A DNA stretch of 64,000 bases from Pseudolysobacter sp964466115 (GCA_964466115.1 CAYXMH010000008.1:1-64000), one strand, 5' to 3'; numbered from the stretch's first letter, positions 44,901-54,482 are shown. Notes: generated by a model not told the origin, from the sequence alone. Translations and numbers: made by a program.

Positions 44901-45687
44901 GAAGACGATTAACCTCACCACGGTCAATCATCCGCCGATCTTCACATTGGGATCCGATCCATCCTGGCCCGCGGGCACGCACGGTCTTAAAACCGCAACG
45001 AGCTTCGCCAGCGTCACCGGCTTTGGGCAATCCAGTGAATCAGGCCAAGCGGTATTGACCTACCACGTCACCGATACCACCGACGTAGGTGGCGTCATCG
45101 ACGGCGGAACCAGCGGCATCCTGATCCAGAACGATGGAACGCTGTTGTATTCGCTGAGCGGCCAAAGCGGCACGGCCACCATCAGCGTTACACTGCAGGA
45201 CGACGGCGGCACCAGCAATGGCGGCAACGACACCTCGCCCACGCAGACATTCCACATCACCGTGGCCGACGGTTGGAATCTGTCGATCAGCCTCGACGAC
45301 AACACCCACGGCACCCACTTTTTCGAGGGCGGCGGTCCGGTGGATTACACCATTGCGGTGGAGAACATCGGCAGCTCCGATGCGCACGGCACCAGCGTGC
45401 AAGACCTATTGCCGACGCAATTAAGCGACAGCAGCTGGACCTGCAGCCCCATCGGTGCATCCACCTGCACGGCAAGCGGCACCGGTGATATCAACGACAC
45501 GGTAACCATCCCGATCAACGGCGGTTTGATTTATCACGTGACGGCCATCGCACCGACCGCCCCCGAAGCGGCGATCAGCAACACGGCAACGGTCACAACC
45601 GTCGTAGCGGAGACCGATTTCAACCTCAGCAACAACTCGGCCACCAGCGTCGATACGCTGGGTATTTACAAGGATGGGTTTGAGTAA
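41905..45687 (+). CDS. Exported glycine-rich beta-helix protein with autotransporter-associated repeats, DUF11-like end and GFE tail
   Basis: ATG 41905 is preferred (GAGGTGATT upstream) over 41878. The 1260-residue product has a signal peptide (LLFLLHLLLAGPVLA) and a choice-of-anchor-Q-like beta-helix opening (DGGSGAGTLNDALFQAEDGD). A glycine-rich tract of about 310 residues follows, then autotransporter-associated beta-strand repeats: GAGVLSLSQINTYTGTTTVS and SLLILSGNNTYSGGTTINAG. Cadherin/DUF4347-like text comes next, then a DUF11-like domain (VDYTIAVENIGSSDAHGTSV). No beta-barrel translocator domain is present, so this is not a classical autotransporter; release by T2SS is possible. It ends LGIYKDGFE. 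Confidence 0.78.
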   Translation: MLLTFSKKLPARFPRSRLLFLLHLLLAGPVLASTILVTSNDGGSGAGTLNDALFQAEDGDIIDCSPIAGQTIGLLSQALPAIGHSAISSTPTLTILGHGVTIDGGSNRSVFSLAQGSATISDFIIQNGRSKGGDGGFGLTGGGGGAGGGGAFYVHQGTALTISTMSLSGNQAVGGAGGAGNATGGSGGGGGGGGFGGGAGGFANNTGASAGAAGGGGGNSGGTSGGRLVGTPNTFSNFGGAGGGGEIPGINGAAAGGSNASNPAHSGGARGTGSATNGAGGGGGAGAASALAPTPPNNGSGFNGFNAIDATSPGTGIGGAGGYGFGTDYTYGVGGGGGGGNGGGAGFGASGGGGGFNGPGGAGGSLGGGGGAGGAATLGGNGGFGAGGGGGGTGGSGGFGGGAGQSGTPAQGGGGMAAGGAIFVHTGGTLNIQSATISGSTVTAGTGGTAGSAYGQDIFLTSGGTINFNLTADLSIHAIGGNYSQGGFVATGSSGVTVNNNSGVTLTVSGSGLSSYVGLFDGVFNINGGNVSIDNDYCLGHSSVAPVLNGGALITTQDITTARNFSLGSSAGTFAPAVSTTLSINGVVSGSGGAFIKSGAGVLSLSQINTYTGTTTVSAGTLALSGSGAIASSASTAVSSGAMLDISGVTTGATLNTTSGAGNIDATGKVLTINQTGSGEISGVISGSAGSLVKNGTSLLILSGNNTYSGGTTINAGTLRASNTTGSATGSGSVGVAGGTLQGGASTAAVAGAVTLDTGAVAPGLGSSAGVLAVDSYTQNGGTLALNAFADGTCDTLAVTHGATLSGGSLNLTFGSVPSASGTVYTLLTATSIAGTFASVTGIPAGYHYRIDYGTTAVTLTINSTPVMTTSGGATAWIESNNLTVTSIPVTIDTGVTVSDSDNTTLASATVSITTGFQASEDLLAFTTNPATMGNISGSYTPGTGVLALSSTGATATLAQWQAALASITYNDTTQPPTGASRTIGFALNDGSDASNTATKTINLTTVNHPPIFTLGSDPSWPAGTHGLKTATSFASVTGFGQSSESGQAVLTYHVTDTTDVGGVIDGGTSGILIQNDGTLLYSLSGQSGTATISVTLQDDGGTSNGGNDTSPTQTFHITVADGWNLSISLDDNTHGTHFFEGGGPVDYTIAVENIGSSDAHGTSVQDLLPTQLSDSSWTCSPIGASTCTASGTGDINDTVTIPINGGLIYHVTAIAPTAPEAAISNTATVTTVVAETDFNLSNNSATSVDTLGIYKDGFE

Positions 45688-45824
45688 AGAGTAAAGCGCG
45701 AAAACGCGACTGAGCGGACGGCCAGAGGTTACCCGCACAGCATTCGATGCTTGCCACATTCGCTAGAAACATGGGCGCGCGGTTTATTTAAGCGGGATTG
45801 GCTTATTGTGCAAGGTAAGACTCC

Positions 45825-45860
45825 AATAACACCTCCGAGAAAAATCTCGGGGGTATTATT
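45825..45860 (+). terminator. Intrinsic terminator between convergent genes
   Basis: AATAACACCTCCGAGA and TCTCGGGGGTATTATT pair around AAAA with two imperfect positions. The stem with flanking A/T tracts lies between the glycine-rich protein gene and the convergent COG4705-like gene and may serve both. Confidence 0.7.
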
Positions 45861-45891
45861 GAGCAAGAAGCTGAATTCTTTTGGTTTGATT

Positions 45892-46665
45892 TTACGCACC
45901 CATGTCCGCACGTTCTCCAGGATGAGTACCGGCCTTTTGCGGGATAAATACGATGCACGCCACAATGAAGATAGCGAGAATTGCTGAGGCCAGTGGACGG
46001 CTGAAATCAAGCCCGCCTTGGCTCAACGGTTTGTCGAGGAAGTCACCGACGGTCGCACCCAAGGGACGCGTCAAAATAAACGCCGCCCAAAACAACAGCA
46101 CGTGTGACATCTTCGTGCAGTAATACAAGACCACAACGATTGCCAGGGCGATCATAAACACCAACGCCCCACCCAAGTAACCGACCCCCGACGTATCCGC
46201 CATCCAATCGCCCAACGCCGTTCCTAACGTCTGCGAAAACGTAATCGTCGTCCAATAGAAAGCTTCTACTTTTGGTGTATTAACGCTAGCCACGGATACG
46301 GTGCCTTGCGATTTGTACCAAAAACCGAGCACAGCAAGCACGCAGACCAATAACAATATCGAGCCACCGGTATAACCAATGCCAAGCGAGCGATCGGCAA
46401 AATCGGCCAGCGTCGTACCTGCCGTGGTCGAAGCGATAATCGTTGCCCAATAAAGGAATGGGTGAAACTGCTTGGCGAGGATCTGAATGCCGATCAACAC
46501 CGCCAATATCGAGAGAAAAATCGCCGTACCGACTATATAACCCAAATCCATCGTCATGCTGACCGTATCGCCGCCGGTTTCGCCAAGCGTAGTGGCGGCG
46601 ATTTTTATGATCCAAAAGCCGAGCGTCACCGCTGGCACTTTGCTCATCACTGAAGAGCTGTTCAC
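45892..46665 (-). CDS. COG4705-like repeat membrane protein
   Basis: The 257-residue product has about eight membrane helices arranged as four repeats. Each repeat carries a Gly/Asp signature: TTLGETGGDTVS, TTLADFADRSLGIGYTGG, TALGDWMADTSGVGYLGG and ATVGDFLDKPLSQGG. This matches the uncharacterised 'membrane-anchored protein' COG4705. The conserved buried Asp in each repeat suggests a transporter-like fold, but no substrate is known. It stands alone and is convergent with the glycine-rich protein gene. Confidence 0.8.
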   Translation of the reverse strand: MNSSSVMSKVPAVTLGFWIIKIAATTLGETGGDTVSMTMDLGYIVGTAIFLSILAVLIGIQILAKQFHPFLYWATIIASTTAGTTLADFADRSLGIGYTGGSILLLVCVLAVLGFWYKSQGTVSVASVNTPKVEAFYWTTITFSQTLGTALGDWMADTSGVGYLGGALVFMIALAIVVVLYYCTKMSHVLLFWAAFILTRPLGATVGDFLDKPLSQGGLDFSRPLASAILAIFIVACIVFIPQKAGTHPGERADMGA

Positions 46666-47019
46666 GATCTCGCCTCGCGTTTGCGTTTTCTAAAAATGGC
46701 GTCGAAACGCCGCAGGTCTTTTCAAAAAAACGATGGAAGCTCGACGCACTTGATGCGACCTGCGCCAATAAGCAGCCGGATTTCGACGAACACGCCCGAT
46801 ATTTGATCAAACCGGCGCCGATATTTTGGTGGCGCGACAGGGATCACATTAAACGTTTAATTCATTGATAATAAAAATATTTATTCCTATCTGTTTTATT
46901 CGATACCGTTAAATATACCGTCAAAATAATGCGCTGTTGTGGGACTTTTGGGGTCGAAGTCATACCGCCAATGTGGTAATTTTCGCACCCGCTAAGACCG
47001 CTCATTAGGGGCGTTCCCT
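46666..47019. other. Divergent intergenic region upstream of the SpvB/RHS gene
   Basis: These 354 bases contain no supported gene. The right half is strongly AT-rich. It holds the perfect palindrome TTAAACGTTTAA (46849-46860) and two ATACCGT copies about 13 bases apart near 46902-46922. On the left, CGCAGGTC (46711-46718) and GACCTGCG (46757-46764) form a long-loop inverted repeat. Confidence 0.45.
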
Positions 47020-50000
47020 ATGTTATTTCAATATACCAGCCCAGTACGCCAAATAGGCGTATTGCTCTGTATTTCGGCAATCATTATCGCATTCGCAACT
47101 CAGATTGCACACGCCGTACCGGCCACACCACCGGCGATCTATACCGAGCCGACACCCGCAGCGAATCCTTACTCCGATAGTGTTGGCGCAACCCCAGGAG
47201 CAGTGAAAACCGACGAGACGGGTGGATTCAACTATTCTGTATCTTTATACACGCCCCCAGGAACTGCCGGTGTCGCACCGCAACTTTCTTTGGATTATCA
47301 CAGCCGTGGCGGTAATGGTCCTATGGGACCGGGCTGGAGCCTGGGGGGACTGTCAGCTATTACCCATTGTCGGAAAGGCACCGAATTCGGCGATGGCGCC
47401 GGGCCGTTCGCACCGATCACATTTGCCGATACGACTCACGACGCGTTGTGTCTGGATGGTCAACGCTTGTTTGATCTCGGCAGTGCGGGCCAATGTCCTG
47501 GTACGGCGCGCGCCTTTGGTTTGGAGATGGACACCAGTACGCGGGTGTGTGGTTATACACAAGGCGGCATTATTGGGTACGCCTCGTTTCTGGTATTTCC
47601 GAAAGACGGCTCAGTCCGTCGCTACGGTGCAGCAGGAAATTCGGCGCTGTTCCGCAACGACAGCTACGGCACTCCTCTGACCGATGCCATTTTGACGTTT
47701 GGCTTGGATCGTTCGGCGGATTCGGCAGGTAACACGATTGATTATGCCTACACGCGAGACAGCGCGAACGGTGAGTTAAACCTCGCCACCGTTTCTTATA
47801 CCGGCAAAGTTGACCTGGGCGGGTTGCCGAACTTTGGTGGGTTTACGCGTGCGCCGTTCGCGACAGTCAATTTTGCGTACACGACCATGCCTCTGTCGGG
47901 CCAACGTATCGATTACACGTCCGGCATGAAGTTGGCTCTAACGCAACGTTTGTCGACGATCACGGTGACCGGTCCATTAAACAACACGCTAAGCCCCGAT
48001 ACACCGACGGTGGTGCGTACCTATCATTTGAATTACACCACCGGCAGTACCGGTAGTCAGCTTTCACAGTTGACCTCGTTGCAAGAATGCGCTCCCGGCG
48101 GCAGCGGTGAAGTCTGTTACCCAAGTACGGTGTTCAATTGGCAACCCGGTGGTCAAACCAACGCCTTCCAAAATCCGCCGCTCAGTGCCGGTAATTATTC
48201 GTCGTCCCTTTCTTATGCGGTCGATTTCAAAACCGGTGATACGACGGGAGCTGGCCATCAAGGCTTGGTGTGGATCAAAGACCAAAGCTGCGATAGCTCG
48301 GGTTCAGGGGTCAATCGCCTGCGCTTTATGATCTCGGCCGGTAATGGCACAGGACTCAACGCACCCATCGCAACTCCGGTCTATGCCAATGTCAGCCGCA
48401 CCAACATTCCCGGAAGCTGCGGCGGCAGTTTTACCTCCGCGCATTTGGAAAACACCTGGTTTTTATACGACTTCACCGGAGACGGTCGCGATGATTTATT
48501 GGTCTTAACGACCTCCGGTTGGCGCATGTATTCGGCCATCTCCAACGGCGCAGGCGGTTGGACGTTTTCCGCTGCATCGATCGATCTCAGCATTCCCGGT
48601 TTAGCCAACGATGATGGAAAATTGGCCGATTTCAACGGCGACGGGTTACCCGACCTCATCCACACCAATTCCGGTGTACTGGGCGTGCGCTTTTTACATC
48701 GCGCAGGGAGTGCCGGTCCAATGGCCTTTGTATTCGACGCCAGCGATACCCCCGTCGATATCGAGCTGAACGGGACCGAAAGCGAAGTGGGATTGTTCTC
48801 GGGAAGCAATACCGCACCCAGTGCCGATGTAAACGGCGATGGGGCGGCCGACTTGGTGTTACAGGTGCTCGATGAGCCAGTCAGTTGCGGTCCTCCAGGC
48901 GGTCCAAGCGGAGGAAGTCCGCCCAGCTCGCAACCGTATCGAGCGCGCTCATCCACCGAGCCCGATCCCACCGTGGCGTGTCCATTATATTGGTATGTAT
49001 ACATTAATTCCGGCATCCAACCGGGCGGTCATTTATTGCTGTCCCAAAGCACGCGGATTGGACAAGTCAATGTCCCTGCCACCGGCATTACCAGTGTTCA
49101 GTTGGTGGATCTGAACCAAGACGGTTTGGCCGATGTGCTGTATCAGCAAACCGGTGGTGCCGGAAAAAACTTCTACACACGGCTCAATACGGGAAACGAC
49201 AACGTGTCTGCTCCACGTTTTACTTCCGCGCAATCGACGGGGCTAAGCTTACCCACCGCGCTAGCCGCTGGGGTGCAATTGCTCGATGTCAACGGCGATC
49301 ATCGGTTGGACCTTTTATACGCGATCGATTTAGGTAGCGGCAGTGCGCGCTATCCACTTAAGACACGGCTTTGGACTGCAACCGGCTATGGCCCAGAAAT
49401 TGCCGCTGTTACCGGAGTTGCCACTAATACGGTCGCTGCACAAAACCCGGCGCAATACCTCACCTTGCTGCTGGATATAAACGGCGATGGTGCTGCGGAT
49501 CTGATTCGCTTTCACGCCGATGGCAGCAGCACAAATAACCTTTATGTCGCACCAAGTGAATTGAGTTTTGGTGGCAACGATGCCATCACGCGCATTACCA
49601 ACGGGCTCGGTGCGATCACGCAAATTGAATACAGTCCACTCGTCTATAGCTCGACTTACGTACGCGCGTTCGACGGACCGGCACAGCATTGGGGCCGCGA
49701 TTCACCGGTGTTCGATGTGTTTGCGTCCCTTTGGGTTGTGCGGCAGATGCAATCGAGTGCGCCGACAGAAGCGGATGCCAATGCGCTTAGCACGGTGAAA
49801 TACACCTACGCCGGTGCACGACTGCAATCCGGTGGCCGAGGGTTCTTAGGGTTTCAATCGGTCCAAACCGAAGACGTTCAGACGAATATCATCACGACCA
49901 CGGACTACCGCCAGGATTTTCCGTTTATCGGACGGCCCACTCACACCGTCGTTACCAAAGTCTCGGCCCCACTGGGTGATCCCTGTGCGAGCGATCCTAA

Positions 50001-53000
50001 TGCACCGGGTTGCTTTGTCGATCCGCCGCCGAACTGTGGACCATACCCGTGTCCCATTGCACCTGCAATTCCACCGGCCAGTACCTCGTCCACTTTGTTG
50101 CCGGTGGTGGGCCAAGTCCTTAGCGATTCGGCGGATACCTGGCAAAGCCTCCCCGCGTTTGTACCGGGTGCTCAACAATCCCTATTTACCTATCTCTCTT
50201 TAAGCGACGAGCAAAAGTTCGATCTCGACAATCCCGGTACGTTCAGTCACGAGGTAGTCAGCAGTTTTACTTTCGATGTATACGGCAATCCGTTAAGTTC
50301 CATTGTTCGATCGTATGCAGGACCGGGCGCACCAGTCCTTGATGACACGACCACTACGACAAATGTTTACGGCTGCACGACAAGCCCGCCCACAACGAGC
50401 GGGTGCGTCGGTGGTGCATTGAATATTGAATGGCAACGCTTAGCGCGGCTCTCGATCAGCACCGTTACCAGCGCCAGAAGTGGCGAAACCACGGTCACAC
50501 GACGATCCAGTTTTGAATACGATCCAACCACCAAACAATTGATTGCAGAAATTCAAGGCCCCTACGATGACGAAGGCAGCGCCAACGTGCGTAAGCGCTA
50601 TGGTCTTCGCACCGATTACTTACTCGATGCCAATGGCAATCGCATTCAGGCGATCCAATGCAGCACCTTCCATTTTGCCAATCGTTCGGCTTGCACAAAC
50701 TTAAGCGGGTTTCGGCAACGTCAATGGGCGGATGATCCGAGCACACCCGATGCGACCAAGATTCAACGCTACACCACGTTTACCTATGACCCCAAAGGAC
50801 GATTCCGCTTTTCAACCGCCGTTCCGTTTTATGCGGCTGGTGGTGGCACGCAGTTGGGCACCAGTTATGAAGGAGTGGTGTGGGACGGCAGTGGTTTGAT
50901 CTCCTGGCGCAATGCGTTTGGCGATTCGTTATTCAATCTCGATCCGAATGGGATTCTCACCACAAAAACTTATGGAGCGTTAGGTCGAGCGCAATTCTCC
51001 TCGATTACCACCGGTGCGTTTGGTACAACGACGTATACCTGGTGTCAGGACGTCATCAACGCCGATATTCCGATTGCCGCACCTCGAGTGAATTGTCCGG
51101 TCGGTGCGATCTATCGTGTAACCAGCGATAGCACGGCCACCGCCAGCCCGCAAACGGGCAACAGCGTTGCACCGACGAGTTTTGCTTACTTCGATCGGCT
51201 GGGTCGCGAAGTCTTAAAAACCACACGTATCTATCAACAAGACGGTGCGAGTCTCAATCGTTGGTCGAGTGTCGCGAGTTATTACGACAATCTCGGGCGA
51301 ACAGCACGCGCTACCGTTCCTTATTTCTCAGTGAATCCGACTCAGGCACAAAGTGGCGGACGAGCAGGAACCGCGATCGGTGCACCGCCCGCCTTTGCTC
51401 AACCGGATTACGATGAACTGGGCCGCACCAAAGCGTTGCACAACCCCGAGCAAGCAAGCAATGGACCCAGCGAAACGGATCTGGCCTTTAACGCATTGCA
51501 ATCCGATATCACAAATCCGCGGCGCTATACCTCGCATCAAGTCAAAAACGCCAGGGATGAAACCGTCGCTGTTACCGATCCTAACGGGTTTGGTGTGAAT
51601 TATCGTCATGCCGCTTTTGGTAACTTGCGTAGCGTGACGCGCACACCGGCCGATGGCAGCAATGCGGGCATCACCATCACCACATCGATGACGTTCGATC
51701 GATTGGGGCGCAAGCTCAGCATGAGCGACCCAGACAAAGGATCGTGGAGCTACGATTACAACGCACTCGGCGAATTGATTGCGCAAACGGATGCAAAAGG
51801 ACAAACGCAAACGTTATACCGCGATGCCCTTGGCCGCGTGTTCAAACGCACCGAAACAAGAATCACCTCCGGCAGCACCACGTCTGAACCGATCAGTACC
51901 TGGGAATTTGATACAGCAATCCGAGGCAGTGGATTGCCGGTACTTGGTGCCCTCCACATCGAGTCGAACGGTCTGGGTGGATTCCAACGCCAAACCGAAT
52001 ACGAGACCTACGCGCGGGTCTCCACTGTGACGACGACGCTTGACGGCAATGTGTATACGCAGCGTGCAACCTACGATGCGTTTAGCAGAGTCTTCCAGCG
52101 CTTTGATGCGAGCCCCGATCCCAGCAGTCCTAATGGCAATTTGGCTGAATACTCGACCGATGGTTATCCGATCCGCACACGGGAATCGGCCAATGGCACG
52201 ACCGACACGCTGTATAACGAAGTCATCGCACTTGATGCCAGAGGTCACGTCTATCAAGAACGCTTAGCCAACAATAGCAACTTAACCACCACGCGCACGT
52301 ATGACAACAACACCGGGCGCTTGCTCAACATCACCACCGGCTTTGGTGGTACGAGTCTGCAAAACTGGACCTACACCTACGATGTTCATAGCAATCTGAC
52401 CAGTCGTTGGAACCGCGCCACCGGTTTTGATTTGCAGGAGCAATTCAATTACGACGATCTCGATCGATTAACGACTGTTACCTTGCAGCGCTTCAACGGC
52501 TCACCGGTGAATACGGTGACGCTCAATACCAGTTTCGATCAACTGGGCAATATCACCAGCAAAAGCGGACTCGCCTACAGTTATGCCAGCCGCCCTACCG
52601 GGTGCTCACAAAACGCCGGACCACACGCGGTTAGTCAAACCAGCAACGCGAATTATTGCTACGACGCGAACGGCAATCAAACCACAGCAACTTACACGGG
52701 TGGTGCGACACGAACGATTGTCTATACGGGTTACGACTTGCCTGAAACCATCACCACGACGGGCAATCCGAGTAATGCAACGGTAGGCTTTAAATACGCA
52801 CCGGATCGCGCGATGTGGAAGCGCACCGATGGTGGCACGATCACGTCTGGTCCCGGCTGTGCAGCCGCTGGCGATCGCGTGTTCTGCAACAGTTTTGAGA
52901 ACGGAGGTATCGTCACCAGCGGTGCCAATACGACGTACTATGTCGGCAATGTGGAAATCCTCACCTCCGGTACCACCTTAACTACTAAACGCTATATCGG

Positions 53001-54480
53001 CGGCTATCTCGTTATCACAACGACGCAAGTCGGTGGGGGAACTCCAAGCGCACCGAGCTACGCATACCTATTAAGAGACGGTTTGGGTTCAATCGATCTC
53101 ATCACCGATCAAAACGCCAACGTTCTTCAACGCGAATCCTTCGACGCTCACGGCCAGCGCCGTTATGCCGCACCCGCTGGATCAGGATTCTTGTGGAATT
53201 TATTGCCAAGCGCGCAAGCGGCAAGCTTCGACACCAGCACCACACATCAAGGTTATACCGGACACGAGCAATTGGACGGCGTTGGGCTCGTGCATATGAA
53301 AGGACGTTTATACGACCCGGTGCTCGGGCGCTTTATCCAAGCCGATCCAATGACAGAGCCGGATGCAACGCAAGGTTTAAATCGATATACGTATGTACAA
53401 AATAATCCACTCAGTCTCACTGATCCAACGGGTTATTTTAGTTTTAGACAATTGTTGGGTGTTGCGATTGGTGTTGTCGCTGCAGTCTTGAGCGGAGGTG
53501 CGGCCACGCCATGGCTTTCGTTCCTTTACGCTGTAGGTGGCGGGTTCACTTCAGCCTATGTCGCAACGGGAAGCCTAAAAGCGGGCCTGTGGGGCGCATT
53601 TGCAGCTGGTATCTTTTGGGGAATCGGGACTGCCTTTAAACCCCTAAATACCGGGCCTGGAACAGGTGTGGGAGGAAGCGGTTTTAGCGGAGGAGCTTAT
53701 ACTGCTAAGGTCGCCGCACATGCGAGTGCCGGTGGGGTGCTGACCAAGCTACAAGGTGGAAAATTTGGTCACGGATTTGTCAGTGCCGGAGTAACCGAAG
53801 CGCTCAGCCCTTCTATCGATCATATTGGTAATACGGTAGGACGGATTGCTGCCAGTGCGGCCGTCGGTGGGACGGTTTCCGCAGCGACCGGTGGAAAATT
53901 TTCAAATGGGGCAATAACCGGCGCGTTCCAAGCGGCGTTCAGCCGTGCAGTTGAGGCAGCAACATATCGTTCGACGGGCCCCGATATAGGTATCTCTACG
54001 GACCCAACTCCTGATAGCGCTGGCCCAAAAAGGCTCCAGACATTCTACGAGGCAATGGCTGCTTCCGACGAGGCTGGTATTGTTTTCGGCACCGGCACTC
54101 GATCTATATATGTTGATAGCTACGCGTACCTTGTTGACGGTAGCTTGAGACTGTGCTCCAGTAGCTGCGACGCAATTCTTGAACAGTACGGAATGATTAC
54201 AGGAGCCTTCGATTCAGCCGCAAATAGAATCACCCTTTACCGTGGCGCAGTGGAACCGCAATGGATAAGTGGTCAGGACTACGCAAATGGCGGGGCAACG
54301 ACCTGGGCGGAACAGCTAACGCGCACAGGCGTTGAGTCAGCGATATGGACACTGGGTCATGAGGCTGCGCATTCCCTTGGAATTGACGTAAATCTTCCAA
54401 GCGCGGCATTTCATTCAAACGCGGAGCGGGCTGGCCAAGCCGCACTAATGCGTTATCGAGCAAGCAAAGGCGGAGGTTGA
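47020..54480 (+). CDS. SpvB/FG-GAP/RHS giant exported protein with C-terminal zincin toxin domain
   Basis: The 2486-residue product has a signal peptide (VLLCISAIIIAFATQIAHA). The SpvB-type N-terminal domain follows (TDETGGFNYSVSLYTPPGTAGVAPQLSLDYHS). FG-GAP/VCBS calcium-binding repeats lie at about 485-830 (DFTGDGRDD, DFNGDGLPD, DVNGDGAAD, DLNQDGLAD, DINGDGAAD). A long RHS/YD region runs to the core YDPVLGRFIQADPM...DPTGY at about 2135. The last 350 residues comprise hydrophobic pretoxin-like helices, a DUF637-like Gly/Ala repeat stretch (GGKFGHGFVSAGVTEAL, GGKFSNGAITGAFQAAF) and a domain with TLGHEAAHSLGID (HExxH, first His at 2447) plus AAFHSNAER as possible third ligand. That domain is a probable zinc metallopeptidase toxin. 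The internal RVFCNSFENGG (about 1953) resembles the GFE tail. An exported small protein gene starts 2 bases after the stop. Confidence 0.82.
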   Translation: MLFQYTSPVRQIGVLLCISAIIIAFATQIAHAVPATPPAIYTEPTPAANPYSDSVGATPGAVKTDETGGFNYSVSLYTPPGTAGVAPQLSLDYHSRGGNGPMGPGWSLGGLSAITHCRKGTEFGDGAGPFAPITFADTTHDALCLDGQRLFDLGSAGQCPGTARAFGLEMDTSTRVCGYTQGGIIGYASFLVFPKDGSVRRYGAAGNSALFRNDSYGTPLTDAILTFGLDRSADSAGNTIDYAYTRDSANGELNLATVSYTGKVDLGGLPNFGGFTRAPFATVNFAYTTMPLSGQRIDYTSGMKLALTQRLSTITVTGPLNNTLSPDTPTVVRTYHLNYTTGSTGSQLSQLTSLQECAPGGSGEVCYPSTVFNWQPGGQTNAFQNPPLSAGNYSSSLSYAVDFKTGDTTGAGHQGLVWIKDQSCDSSGSGVNRLRFMISAGNGTGLNAPIATPVYANVSRTNIPGSCGGSFTSAHLENTWFLYDFTGDGRDDLLVLTTSGWRMYSAISNGAGGWTFSAASIDLSIPGLANDDGKLADFNGDGLPDLIHTNSGVLGVRFLHRAGSAGPMAFVFDASDTPVDIELNGTESEVGLFSGSNTAPSADVNGDGAADLVLQVLDEPVSCGPPGGPSGGSPPSSQPYRARSSTEPDPTVACPLYWYVYINSGIQPGGHLLLSQSTRIGQVNVPATGITSVQLVDLNQDGLADVLYQQTGGAGKNFYTRLNTGNDNVSAPRFTSAQSTGLSLPTALAAGVQLLDVNGDHRLDLLYAIDLGSGSARYPLKTRLWTATGYGPEIAAVTGVATNTVAAQNPAQYLTLLLDINGDGAADLIRFHADGSSTNNLYVAPSELSFGGNDAITRITNGLGAITQIEYSPLVYSSTYVRAFDGPAQHWGRDSPVFDVFASLWVVRQMQSSAPTEADANALSTVKYTYAGARLQSGGRGFLGFQSVQTEDVQTNIITTTDYRQDFPFIGRPTHTVVTKVSAPLGDPCASDPNAPGCFVDPPPNCGPYPCPIAPAIPPASTSSTLLPVVGQVLSDSADTWQSLPAFVPGAQQSLFTYLSLSDEQKFDLDNPGTFSHEVVSSFTFDVYGNPLSSIVRSYAGPGAPVLDDTTTTTNVYGCTTSPPTTSGCVGGALNIEWQRLARLSISTVTSARSGETTVTRRSSFEYDPTTKQLIAEIQGPYDDEGSANVRKRYGLRTDYLLDANGNRIQAIQCSTFHFANRSACTNLSGFRQRQWADDPSTPDATKIQRYTTFTYDPKGRFRFSTAVPFYAAGGGTQLGTSYEGVVWDGSGLISWRNAFGDSLFNLDPNGILTTKTYGALGRAQFSSITTGAFGTTTYTWCQDVINADIPIAAPRVNCPVGAIYRVTSDSTATASPQTGNSVAPTSFAYFDRLGREVLKTTRIYQQDGASLNRWSSVASYYDNLGRTARATVPYFSVNPTQAQSGGRAGTAIGAPPAFAQPDYDELGRTKALHNPEQASNGPSETDLAFNALQSDITNPRRYTSHQVKNARDETVAVTDPNGFGVNYRHAAFGNLRSVTRTPADGSNAGITITTSMTFDRLGRKLSMSDPDKGSWSYDYNALGELIAQTDAKGQTQTLYRDALGRVFKRTETRITSGSTTSEPISTWEFDTAIRGSGLPVLGALHIESNGLGGFQRQTEYETYARVSTVTTTLDGNVYTQRATYDAFSRVFQRFDASPDPSSPNGNLAEYSTDGYPIRTRESANGTTDTLYNEVIALDARGHVYQERLANNSNLTTTRTYDNNTGRLLNITTGFGGTSLQNWTYTYDVHSNLTSRWNRATGFDLQEQFNYDDLDRLTTVTLQRFNGSPVNTVTLNTSFDQLGNITSKSGLAYSYASRPTGCSQNAGPHAVSQTSNANYCYDANGNQTTATYTGGATRTIVYTGYDLPETITTTGNPSNATVGFKYAPDRAMWKRTDGGTITSGPGCAAAGDRVFCNSFENGGIVTSGANTTYYVGNVEILTSGTTLTTKRYIGGYLVITTTQVGGGTPSAPSYAYLLRDGLGSIDLITDQNANVLQRESFDAHGQRRYAAPAGSGFLWNLLPSAQAASFDTSTTHQGYTGHEQLDGVGLVHMKGRLYDPVLGRFIQADPMTEPDATQGLNRYTYVQNNPLSLTDPTGYFSFRQLLGVAIGVVAAVLSGGAATPWLSFLYAVGGGFTSAYVATGSLKAGLWGAFAAGIFWGIGTAFKPLNTGPGTGVGGSGFSGGAYTAKVAAHASAGGVLTKLQGGKFGHGFVSAGVTEALSPSIDHIGNTVGRIAASAAVGGTVSAATGGKFSNGAITGAFQAAFSRAVEAATYRSTGPDIGISTDPTPDSAGPKRLQTFYEAMAASDEAGIVFGTGTRSIYVDSYAYLVDGSLRLCSSSCDAILEQYGMITGAFDSAANRITLYRGAVEPQWISGQDYANGGATTWAEQLTRTGVESAIWTLGHEAAHSLGIDVNLPSAAFHSNAERAGQAALMRYRASKGGG

Positions 54481-54482
54481 GC

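Noticed and set aside
46286..46810. Minus-strand frame of 174 codons overlapping the COG4705-like gene
   Set aside because: It uses another frame of the same strand inside a clear membrane-protein gene.
48381..49016. Minus-strand frame of 211 codons
   Set aside because: It is the antisense of the FG-GAP region; no domain is recognisable and the strand context is wrong.
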